64,000 nt of DNA, taken from the NCBI GenBank assembly GCA_025462735.1, contig JAOAPC010000015.1, forward strand, positions 62,001 through 126,000. Reading direction: 5' to 3'. The translations under genes and the position numbers were made by a program. Source of the DNA: Acidobacteriaceae bacterium. Its GTDB lineage: Bacteria > Acidobacteriota > Terriglobia > Terriglobales > Acidobacteriaceae. This document shows, piece by piece, positions 48,169 to 55,750 of the stretch. Under the pieces are notes generated by a model. The model saw nothing but the letters and a program-made list of their open reading frames with translations, was not told the DNA's origin and did not search any database. Positions within the stretch are counted from its first letter, which is position 1. Each line of letters begins with the position of its first letter.

Positions 48169-49872
48169 ATGGCCCAGGTAATTCGCTCCCCCAAGGTTTA
48201 CGACGTTTGCATCATCGGTTCCGGTGCAGCCGGTGGCACCGCGGCGAAAATCCTTACTGAAGGCGGACTCAATGTCGTCATGCTCGAAGCTGGGCCGCCG
48301 CTCAATCCGGCAACAGATTTCAAAGAGCACGTCTGGCCTTATCAGCTTCCTCACCGCGGCGCCGGAGTGGGTGGAAGGGCCAGCGCTGATTTTGGCGAAT
48401 TTCTGGCCCCTAACGGCTCGTGGGACATTGAAGGCGAGCCTTACACCGTAGCTCCCGGATCGCGTTTCCGCTGGTTTCGCTCGCGCATCGTCGGCGGCCG
48501 CACCAATCATTGGGGACGCATCGCTCTTCGCTTTGCTCCGGTGGATTTCAAAGCCCGCTCTTACGATGGCATGGGGGACGACTGGCCCATCAGCTACGAG
48601 GACCTCGCGCCTTACTACGACAAGGTCGAGTCCTACATCGGCGTCTTTGGAACGAAGGAGAACGTTTCCAGCGCGCCTGACGGCATTTTCATGACGCCGC
48701 CGAAACCGCGCTGCACTGAAACTATCGTCAAGAAATCCTGCGACAAGCTGAATATCATCTGCATTCCCTCGCGGCTCGCAGTCATTACTGAGGCGCACAA
48801 TGGACGGGCGGCCTGTCATTACTGCGCGCAATGTGGACGCGGCTGCGTCAACGCATCGAATTTCAGCTCAAGCCAGGTAATGATTCCGCCTGCGGTGAAG
48901 ACCGGACGATTCACTCTAATCACCGGCGCTATGGCCCGCGAGATCATTGTCGGAAAAGACGGGAAGGCCGAAGCGGTCTCCTACATCGACAAGGCCACTC
49001 GCACTGAGAAGAAGATCAGCGCCAAAGCATTTGTTGTCGGGGCCAGCGCTTGCGAGTCTGCGCGCTTGTTGCTGAACTCCAAGTCTTCGATGTTTCCCGA
49101 CGGGATCGCAAACTCCTCTGGCGTGGTTGGTCGTTATCTCACCGACAGCGTCGGCAGCTCCGGCTACGGATATTTCCCGCAACTCGCGAAGATGCCGGCC
49201 CACAACCATGATGGCGTTGGCGGAATGCACATGTACATGCCGTGGTGGAAGTTTGACCGCAAGAATGCGTTCCTTCGCGGGTACCACATCGAATTCGGCG
49301 GCGGGCGCGGAATGCCGGGCGTGGGCGACTTCGACGGCGTTTGCGAGGACTACGAAGGCTACGGCGCGGGTCTCAAACAAAAATGCCGAGACCTGTACGG
49401 AACGTTTATCGGCTTCGCCGGACGCGGCGAGATGATTCCGAACGAGCAGAGTTACTGTGAGATCGATCCCGTCACGGTCGATCGGTGGGGCATTCCGGTG
49501 TTGCGTTTCCATTGGCAATGGAGCGATAACGAAATCAAAATGGCGCGCGACATGCAGGAAACATTCCGCGATATCGTGGAGACCGCTGGCGGAACTTACT
49601 ACTGGCAAGTTCGTCCTGACGGCGACCACCCGTACGGTATCGAGGACGGCGGCGTGATCATTCACGAGCTGGGCGTGGTGCGCATGGGTAGCAGCCCAAA
49701 AACCTCGGTTCTGAACGGCTATTGCCAGGCGCATGACGTGAAGAATCTTTTCGTGACCGATGCCTCCTGCTTCGTAAGCAATGCCGATAAAAATCCGACA
49801 TTGACGATCATGGCGCTGTCATGGCGGGCTTCGGAGTACTTGCTGGATCAGGCGAAAAAGGGAAGCTTGTAA
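48169..49872 (+). CDS. GMC-family FAD oxidoreductase
   Basis: 567 residues from the ATG 48169 (an upstream ATG at 48097 in repeat DNA is rejected). The FAD-binding motif is IIGSGAAGGTAAKIL; GGRTNHWGRIALRF is the second GMC signature; the active-site His/Asn region is near VTDASCFVSNADKNPTLTIMAL. Cys-rich HYCAQCGRGC is typical of the gluconate/sorbitol type subgroup. There is no signal peptide. It is expected to be exported with the Tat-bearing small subunit coded at 50825. It would oxidise a sugar or glycoside hydroxyl to a ketone. Confidence 0.9.
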   Translation: MAQVIRSPKVYDVCIIGSGAAGGTAAKILTEGGLNVVMLEAGPPLNPATDFKEHVWPYQLPHRGAGVGGRASADFGEFLAPNGSWDIEGEPYTVAPGSRFRWFRSRIVGGRTNHWGRIALRFAPVDFKARSYDGMGDDWPISYEDLAPYYDKVESYIGVFGTKENVSSAPDGIFMTPPKPRCTETIVKKSCDKLNIICIPSRLAVITEAHNGRAACHYCAQCGRGCVNASNFSSSQVMIPPAVKTGRFTLITGAMAREIIVGKDGKAEAVSYIDKATRTEKKISAKAFVVGASACESARLLLNSKSSMFPDGIANSSGVVGRYLTDSVGSSGYGYFPQLAKMPAHNHDGVGGMHMYMPWWKFDRKNAFLRGYHIEFGGGRGMPGVGDFDGVCEDYEGYGAGLKQKCRDLYGTFIGFAGRGEMIPNEQSYCEIDPVTVDRWGIPVLRFHWQWSDNEIKMARDMQETFRDIVETAGGTYYWQVRPDGDHPYGIEDGGVIIHELGVVRMGSSPKTSVLNGYCQAHDVKNLFVTDASCFVSNADKNPTLTIMALSWRASEYLLDQAKKGSL

Positions 49873-49901
49873 TCAGGGCCTTTGGCCGCCGAGTGCCGAA
49901 T

Positions 49902-50825
49902 ATGGCGAGATTAACGCACGCGCGTGTTAACTATCTTTCTGCGGCACTCACTTTGCTGCTCTCGGCATCTGCTTTCGCGCAAAACAAACCCTTGACCGCT
50001 CGCCAGGTGATCGAACGCATTCAGGCTGAGGTCGGCGTTCCGTGGAAGAGCGACACTGTGGATACTTTCAAGGCCGGAAATCCTGACAGGCCAGTTACGG
50101 GGATCGCGGTCACCATGATGGCGACGCTCGATGTTTTACAGCGAGCCGCCGCGTCGGGAAACAATCTCATCATCACGCACGAGCCCACCTTCTACAATCA
50201 TCTGGATAAGCCCGACGATCTCGCGCAAGGTGAGAACGACCTAGTCCTTGCCGAAAAGCGAGCCTTCATTGAAAAGCATGCCCTGATCATCTGGCGATTC
50301 CACGATCACTGGCACCTCCGCAAGCCTGACGGCATTCAAGCAGGCATGGTACATGCGCTTGACTGGGAGAAATTTCAAGATCCGGCGAATGAGCATCTCT
50401 TTACCATGCCGCGGACGACTCTCGCAGAACTCGCTGGCTCAATTAACGCGCGTCTGCGAATCCGGGTTATGCGAGTAGTTGGCGATTCGGAGATGAAGGT
50501 CACTCGAGTGGCAATGAGTCCGGGCGCTGCCGGGTTTGGCCGCGAGACAAAAGCTTTAGAGATGAACGACGTCGAACTGCTGGTAGTGGGCGAGACCCGC
50601 GAATGGGAGACGGTGGAGTACGTGGCCGATGCGGTTACCGAGGGTAAGCACAAAGCCCTGATCATCCTCGGGCACATTCCTTCCGAGCAGGCAGGGATGG
50701 AAGAGTGCACGCGGTGGCTGAAGGGCTTTATTTCTGAGGTCCCGGTCAATTTTGTTCCCTCGCTCGAACCTTTTTGGGTTCCGGAAGCGACTGCGGCGAC
50801 TAGCAAAGAGTTGAGGACAAAATAA
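49902..50825 (+). CDS. NIF3-like dinuclear-metal protein with signal peptide
   Basis: 307 residues. A signal peptide (NYLSAALTLLLSASAFAQ) precedes the NIF3 fold: VTGIAVTMMATLDVLQRAAASGNNLIITHEPTFYNH (metal site) and GETREWETVEYVADAV, LIILGHIPSEQAGMEECTRWL (second ligand group). NIF3 proteins are usually cytoplasmic GTP-cyclohydrolase-like or uncharacterised. The exported form in this operon is unusual. Starts 29 bases after the GMC stop and overlaps the next gene at TAATG. Confidence 0.82.
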   Translation: MARLTHARVNYLSAALTLLLSASAFAQNKPLTARQVIERIQAEVGVPWKSDTVDTFKAGNPDRPVTGIAVTMMATLDVLQRAAASGNNLIITHEPTFYNHLDKPDDLAQGENDLVLAEKRAFIEKHALIIWRFHDHWHLRKPDGIQAGMVHALDWEKFQDPANEHLFTMPRTTLAELAGSINARLRIRVMRVVGDSEMKVTRVAMSPGAAGFGRETKALEMNDVELLVVGETREWETVEYVADAVTEGKHKALIILGHIPSEQAGMEECTRWLKGFISEVPVNFVPSLEPFWVPEATAATSKELRTK

Positions 50826-51409
50826 TGTCAATTTCCCGGCGTGACGTTTTGAAGTCGCTGGCAATGGGCGCGGCGGCAACTTCCGTGCTGCGCATCATCC
50901 CCGCGCAAGCTGCCGAATATGCCCATCAGATGGTCGCGGCGGAGAAAGCTGTGACGAAAGCTTATACACCCAAATTCTTTCCTGCGCACGAATACAAAAC
51001 ATTGCAGGCGCTCTGCCAGACCATCATTCCCGCCGATGCGGATTCTGGTGGCGCAATGGAAGCGGGCGCACCGGAGTTTATCGATCTGCTGACCAGCGAA
51101 AACACCGCGTACCAGCGAGAGTTGGGCGGCGGCATTCTGTGGCTGGACGGTAAGTGCTCTGATCGTTACGGCAAAGTTTATCTCGAGTGCTCGCCCCAGC
51201 AGCAAAAAGAAATCCTCGATCAGATCGCGTACCGCAACAACGCGGTCACAAATCCGAGCATAAGCCAAGGGGTTGAGTTCTTCTCATTCCTCCGCAACAT
51301 GACTGCCGACGGATTTTTCACCAGCGAAATCGGTATTAAATATCTCGGGTATATCGGAAGCGCTTATCTAAAGGAATTTCCCGGGTGCCCGCCTGTGCCG
51401 GGAATTTAA
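50825..51409 (+). CDS. Gluconate 2-dehydrogenase subunit 3-family protein, Tat signal
   Basis: 194 residues. The twin-arginine signal is SRRDVLKSLAMGAAATS. The family domain (HEYKTLQALCQTIIPADADSGGAMEAGAPEFIDLL) pairs with GMC flavoproteins, giving a small chaperone-like subunit whose signal carries the complex out. Start overlaps the NIF3-like stop by one base. The last gene in the operon. Confidence 0.92.
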   Translation: MSISRRDVLKSLAMGAAATSVLRIIPAQAAEYAHQMVAAEKAVTKAYTPKFFPAHEYKTLQALCQTIIPADADSGGAMEAGAPEFIDLLTSENTAYQRELGGGILWLDGKCSDRYGKVYLECSPQQQKEILDQIAYRNNAVTNPSISQGVEFFSFLRNMTADGFFTSEIGIKYLGYIGSAYLKEFPGCPPVPGI

Positions 51410-51462
51410 ATTTCAGCACCACATAAATCTGAAGCTACGGGGATGAGGTTACACCCTCATTT

Positions 51463-51610
51463 TGTCATTCCGAGCAAGGCTCCGTCATCCGGCTACGGAG
51501 GACGGAACGCAGTCGAGGAACCTGCTGTTCGCTTCAGACTAAGAAGCAGGTTTGTCGACTTCACCAGTTCATCCGCAAGCGGATAATCTTGCTGCGTTCG
51601 AAATGACAGA
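51463..51610. repeat. TGTCAT/CGAG-type intergenic repeat pair
   Basis: TTGTCATTCCGAGC (from 51463) is matched near the other end by CGTTCGAAATGACAG (to about 51610), inverted. Between are CCGTCATCCGGCTACGGAGG and AGTCGAGGAACCTGCT. Related units occur in the broken gluQRS. Nothing else is recognisable in 51410-51648. Confidence 0.65.
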
Positions 51611-51648
51611 TAAAGTAAAGTTCAATAGTCATCCAGGAGGCATTTCTT

Positions 51649-52020
51649 ATGGCCGTTGGCTACCCCGCTTCAGGAACGATGGTCGCGCACGCTATGGTGA
51701 CCACACAATTCGAATTGGATGGATTTCGCGTAGTGCGCAGTTTCGGCGTGGTACGTGGCATCGTGGTCCGCTCGCGTTCGATTGTTGGCACTATCGGTGC
51801 CACCCTGCAGACTATTCTCGGCGGCAACATCACGCTGCTCACGAATCTTTGCGAAAAGACCCGGGCCGACGCATTTGATCTGATGCTGCAACACGCGGCG
51901 CAGCTCGGCGGGAACGCAGTTGTGGGTGCGCGTTACGACGCAACTGAGATCATGCAAGGAGTCACCGAAGTGCTCGCATACGGAACTGCGGTTTTCGTCG
52001 AACCCATCAAGCAGTCATGA
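51649..52020 (+). CDS. YbjQ/UPF0145-family protein
   Basis: 123 residues. [20 protein letters not shown] and [29 protein letters not shown] are the family signature, a small pentameric beta-rich fold sometimes called heavy-metal-binding. AGGAGG lies 8 bases upstream. The stop overlaps the next start by 4 bases (ATGA). Confidence 0.9.
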   Translation: MAVGYPASGTMVAHAMVTTQFELDGFRVVRSFGVVRGIVVRSRSIVGTIGATLQTILGGNITLLTNLCEKTRADAFDLMLQHAAQLGGNAVVGARYDATEIMQGVTEVLAYGTAVFVEPIKQS

Positions 52021-52601
52021 TTCAGGCGCAATTGCTTCACGCCCTCGGCTGGATCTGGGCTGTCTTCGGAGTGTATTGGATCGCAGCGGCCCGTCGCGGA
52101 AAAGCGGAGCAGACCCGTGAGTTGTCTTGGTATCGTCTCCTTCGGATTCTCCTGCTGGCAATCACATTTGCGCTGCTATTTTCGCCTTGGGCCCGGGTTG
52201 GGCCTTTGGGACGGCGATTCTTCCCACCACTTCCGATAATCGCTTACATCGGATTCGCACTCGCGCTTGCGGGGATGGGGATTGCTGTGTGGGCTCGGAT
52301 TCATCTTGGCCAGTACTGGAGCGATAAGGTTGTCCTCAAGGTCGACCATCATCTGATCAGCAGTGGGCCCTACGCGCGAATGCGCCATCCCATCTATTCC
52401 GGCGTGCTGCTTGGAGTAGGGGGCACTGCGTTGGTTGTGGGTGAATGGCGCGGCGTCCTGGCATTTTTCTTACTGCTTACGAATTACGCTGTCAAAGCCA
52501 AAAGGGAAGAAAAGATATTGGCAGGGGCTTTCGCACAAAATTTCGCAGATCACAAAAAACGGGCTGGGTTTCTGTTGCCACGGCTCTACCCGAAGAAATA
52601 A
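52017..52601 (+). CDS. Isoprenylcysteine carboxyl methyltransferase-like membrane protein
   Basis: 194 residues, about five membrane helices. The family core is [37 protein letters not shown] and [17 protein letters not shown]. Bacterial relatives include lipid or quinol-type methyltransferases; the substrate is not known. It is coupled to ybjQ by the 4-base overlap and converges on the patatin gene. Confidence 0.85.
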   Translation: MIQAQLLHALGWIWAVFGVYWIAAARRGKAEQTRELSWYRLLRILLLAITFALLFSPWARVGPLGRRFFPPLPIIAYIGFALALAGMGIAVWARIHLGQYWSDKVVLKVDHHLISSGPYARMRHPIYSGVLLGVGGTALVVGEWRGVLAFFLLLTNYAVKAKREEKILAGAFAQNFADHKKRAGFLLPRLYPKK

Positions 52602-53555
52602 TTACTTGGGCGAAATGGGTTCCAGAGACGCGCCCATGGCTGTTGCCGGCACCGCGTGCTTTACTTTTTCAACTTCCAGCCACTTGCGGATCGCCGGAAT
52701 TGCGGCGCGGGTGGCTTCTTCACCAATCTGGACCAAAGAGGCGCTGCGCTCAAAGTCATCGTAGCGAAAGCCGGTGACGTCCGGCTCAATCACCAGATCG
52801 GCGCAAGTGCGGGCCTGGGCGCAGTTCACGTCCTGCGCTATGGAGAAGCATTGTCCGATGACATCAAAAATGTGACGCGGACCACCATCGCTGGTCTTCC
52901 AATGGCTCCTCAGGCTTACCGCAAGAACTTTATCGGCGCCCATGTCGCGCGCCGGTTTGGTCGGCAGAGAATGGGCGAGCATGCCATCGACCAGAAGCCG
53001 CCCGTTAACTTTGACCGGCAGAAAAACTCCCGGATAAGCGCAGCTGGCGCGCACCGCATCAACCAGCGGACCGGAGCGGAATACCACGCCTTCGCCGGAT
53101 CCAAAATCAGTGGCGGTGACTGCCAGCGGAATCTGCAATTCCTCAAACGTGTGGACCTTGAGGATTTTCTTCAAAAACGTGATCATGCGGAGGTTGGTGG
53201 CAAATCCGTAGCGCGAGAGCGTCCAGCGGGCCAGATCGCGAAAGCGTACGCGGGCGGCGATTTCTTCCAGTTCAGCCGGCGATACACCGCTGCAGTAGGC
53301 TGCCCCAATCAGCGCACCCACGCTGGTTCCAGCGATAAAATTTATCGGGATTCCCTCTTCCTCAAGGACCTTTAAAACGCCGACGTGGACGATGCCACGG
53401 GCGAAGCCTCCGCCGAGGGCGAGGCCAATGGATGGAATTGGCGAAGCCGCGGTTGCCGCCGGCATCCCCGAGATGGTGCGTCCAAAAGCCCGCACCGAAC
53501 GTACGATTTTGTCTAAGCCCCTTATGGCCATAAAACCAGGCCTCCGGTCGCACAT
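52602..53555 (-). CDS. Patatin-like phospholipase (RssA-type)
   Basis: 317 residues. The oxyanion hole is LALGGGFARG, the nucleophile is Ser78 in GTSVG, and the Asp of the dyad is in LLVDGML. This is the cytoplasmic NTE/RssA subgroup. It hydrolyses acyl esters of phospholipids. It ends exactly next to the ICMT-like gene (both stops at 52601/52602). Confidence 0.92.
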   Translation of the reverse strand: MCDRRPGFMAIRGLDKIVRSVRAFGRTISGMPAATAASPIPSIGLALGGGFARGIVHVGVLKVLEEEGIPINFIAGTSVGALIGAAYCSGVSPAELEEIAARVRFRDLARWTLSRYGFATNLRMITFLKKILKVHTFEELQIPLAVTATDFGSGEGVVFRSGPLVDAVRASCAYPGVFLPVKVNGRLLVDGMLAHSLPTKPARDMGADKVLAVSLRSHWKTSDGGPRHIFDVIGQCFSIAQDVNCAQARTCADLVIEPDVTGFRYDDFERSASLVQIGEEATRAAIPAIRKWLEVEKVKHAVPATAMGASLEPISPK

Positions 53556-53678
53556 AACCTACAGCAACTTAGATGCCGCTCTTAAAGGGTAAGTTCCCGC
53601 ATGAACGGCGGGAAGTTACCGTAGTCCCTTCTATCTACAACCCGTGACGAACCTGTTTGTTCCTGATAATTTGGGTTG

Positions 53679-54173
53679 ATGTTACGAGAGGTCTCGGCCG
53701 GAGGGGTCCTGGTGAGGCACACGCCGGAGGGCTGGGAATTGGCGGTAATTGAACCGCAGCGCGAGGCGTCGATTGTGGGTGAAAGTGACAAAAAACGTCA
53801 CAAACAGGTACTGGCGCTTCCTAAAGGGCTGATTGACCCCGGCGAAAAGCCTGACCAGACGGCGGTTCGAGAGGTCTGCGAGGAAACCGGGCTGACCGGC
53901 CGCATTTTGGCCAAACTCACAGATATCAAATATACGTACGTTCGCGCCTGGGGAGACAAACAGCGGGTATTCAAAATTGTCAGCTTTTACCTGCTGCAAT
54001 ATGAGTCCGGGACAATTGACGACGTCTCCCACGATATGAGGATTGAAGTGAAACAAGCACAGTGGATTCCGTTAGAAGGGGCCGAGCGCAGGCTTGCCTA
54101 TCGCGGCGAACGCGACGTGATTCGGCTGGCACGGCAGCATTTGAAATCGCAGATAGAGGAGGTACAACCCTAA
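53679..54173 (+). CDS. Nudix hydrolase
   Basis: 164 residues. The Nudix box is complete (GLIDPGEKPDQTAVREVCEETGL). The ATG at 53679 follows a TTG at 53676; either could start. It hydrolyses a nucleoside diphosphate linked to another group; substrate unknown. The stop overlaps the ATG of the next gene (TAATG). Confidence 0.92.
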   Translation: MLREVSAGGVLVRHTPEGWELAVIEPQREASIVGESDKKRHKQVLALPKGLIDPGEKPDQTAVREVCEETGLTGRILAKLTDIKYTYVRAWGDKQRVFKIVSFYLLQYESGTIDDVSHDMRIEVKQAQWIPLEGAERRLAYRGERDVIRLARQHLKSQIEEVQP

Positions 54174-54868
54174 TGGCGCGTACTGTTCACGTGGAGAAGC
54201 ATTTCACCTCCGGTAATTTCGTTCGCGATATGGTGATTGGAATGTCGGACGGGCTGACCGTCCCCTTCGCCCTCGCGGCGGGCCTTTCGGGCGCAGTCGC
54301 CAACACGCGCTTGATTGTGATTGGCGGCCTCGCCGAAATCGCCGCCGGATCGATCGCTATGGGCCTCGGCGGCTACCTCGCGGCGAAAGGCGATGCCGAA
54401 CACTACGATCAGGAACGAGCACGCGAATACCGCGAGGTAGAAGAAATTCCCGAGCAGGAGAAGGCTGAGGTCAGCTACGTTTTTCAGGAATACGGACTCA
54501 CTGCGGAACAAAGCAAGCCGATTGTAGAGGCGCTAAGCCGACAAACCGATTCGTGGGTGGATTTCATGATGCGCTTCGAACTCGGCCTGGAGCCGCCGGA
54601 TCCGAAGCGGGCCGTCACCAGCGCCGCTACCATCGCCGGAGCGTATATCGCGGGCGGGATGATTCCGCTATCCCCGTACATTGTGTTGGGCGATGCTTTT
54701 CGCGGGCTCATAGTTTCCGCAATTGTCACCCTCGCAGCCCTCGGCATTTTCGGATTTATCAAAGGCAAGTTCACCGGAGCGCGGGCTCTGCGCAGCGCGT
54801 TTCAAACGGTAGTCATCGGCGGACTCGCCGCCTCGGCGGCATTCCTGCTGGCAAAGTTGATCGCGTAA
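54173..54868 (+). CDS. VIT1/CCC1-family iron/manganese transporter-like protein
   Basis: 231 residues. HFTSGNFVRDMVIGMSDGLTVPFALAAGLSGAV is the family start; an acidic cytoplasmic loop (YDQERAREYREVEEIPEQEKAEV) is the metal-loading domain; four more membrane helices follow. GAGGAGG lies about 10 bases upstream, and the frame's open upstream part inside the Nudix gene is rejected. Moves Fe(II) or Mn(II), probably outward. Confidence 0.9.
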   Translation: MARTVHVEKHFTSGNFVRDMVIGMSDGLTVPFALAAGLSGAVANTRLIVIGGLAEIAAGSIAMGLGGYLAAKGDAEHYDQERAREYREVEEIPEQEKAEVSYVFQEYGLTAEQSKPIVEALSRQTDSWVDFMMRFELGLEPPDPKRAVTSAATIAGAYIAGGMIPLSPYIVLGDAFRGLIVSAIVTLAALGIFGFIKGKFTGARALRSAFQTVVIGGLAASAAFLLAKLIA

Positions 54869-54929
54869 GAGCGGCCACGGGTCTGCGCGGAAATGGCGGA
54901 TTTCATGTGTTCAAGAATTAATCTTGATT

Positions 54930-54985
54930 TTGGAGGTACGGGCGCTGGTCTCGTTTTTTGGAGGTACGGGCGTCCCGCCCGTACC
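54930..54985. repeat. Direct repeat plus perfect 10-bp hairpin
   Basis: TTGGAGGTACGGGCG occurs at 54930-54944 and again at 54958-54972; the second copy continues into a perfect palindrome (54963-54972 with 54976-54985, loop TCC). Sits after the transporter gene. No T-tract. Confidence 0.7.
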
Positions 54986-55077
54986 ATTCAAGACTCGGAC
55001 TTTTTGTGATCCGCTGCCGCCGTTAGGAACCTTGGTGATCTCTTTTCTCAAACCATGCTTAAGCTGAGAATTGATCC

Positions 55078-55484
55078 ATGAGACGGGTCCTTATTCCCTT
55101 TTTGCTCTTTCTTTCAATTTGCCCCATATCGTTTGCGCACACGCATAAGAATGCTTCGCGCGCGATTGATCCTTTGTACGGTTCGGCGCTCGCTGCGGCG
55201 AACCGTTTCTGCACGCATGGCAAGCGGAGGACCACGAAACGGGGATCATGATGCTAAGCGACTCAGCGCGTCAACATGTTTCACCCAATCGCATACAGAG
55301 CTTCTTCTCGCCCGGACCGGATGCTGCCTACGAAATTGCGCGCGGCAAGCGGGTCAACTCTGCAGCTTATGCGTTCCCAGTCGTTTTGTTTGACGGCTCC
55401 AGCACTCCCACGCACCGGCACGTCTGCACGGTGATCGTGACTCGCAGTGGCAAAAATGAATGGGCTGTCGATCGACTTCCGTAA
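55078..55484 (+). pseudogene. Small secreted protein gene with one apparent frameshift
   Basis: The ATG at 55078 gives a signal peptide (MRRVLIPFLLFLSICPISFA-H). At about 55203-55206 the frame slips by one base. In the other frame the protein continues FLHAWQAEDHETGIMML, then DSARQHVSPNRIQSFF and ends VDRLP at 55484; the sum is about 135 residues. The mature part is unrecognised. Either a recent mutation or a missing base in the assembly. Confidence 0.65.
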
Positions 55485-55517
55485 AAATGATTGCCGCATG
55501 GCCTTGTGATTGTCTTT

Positions 55518-55608
55518 CTCTGTGTCTCTTCCTCCGTGAAACTCTGTGTCCTCTGTGGTTAAGACTTTTCGGAAATCTTTAATCACGAGAGCACCGAGGT
55601 TCACAGAG
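55518..55608. repeat. CTCTGTG-type dispersed inverted repeat
   Basis: The left arm has ACTCTGTGTCCTCTGTGGTTAA (55540 region); a degenerate right arm ends CACAGAG near 55608. Same family as at 28261-28335. Confidence 0.6.
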
Positions 55609-55750
55609 AAATACCACAGACGGGCAGGCTTCTCATTTCTTTTCAACGCCAAATTGGGCAATCCCAGTCGGCGCGGTACTGGACTTTATTCAAAACATAG
55701 CCGAAGCATTGCCATTGTGGTCTACTGAAGAACTGCTATTTCGACCACCC

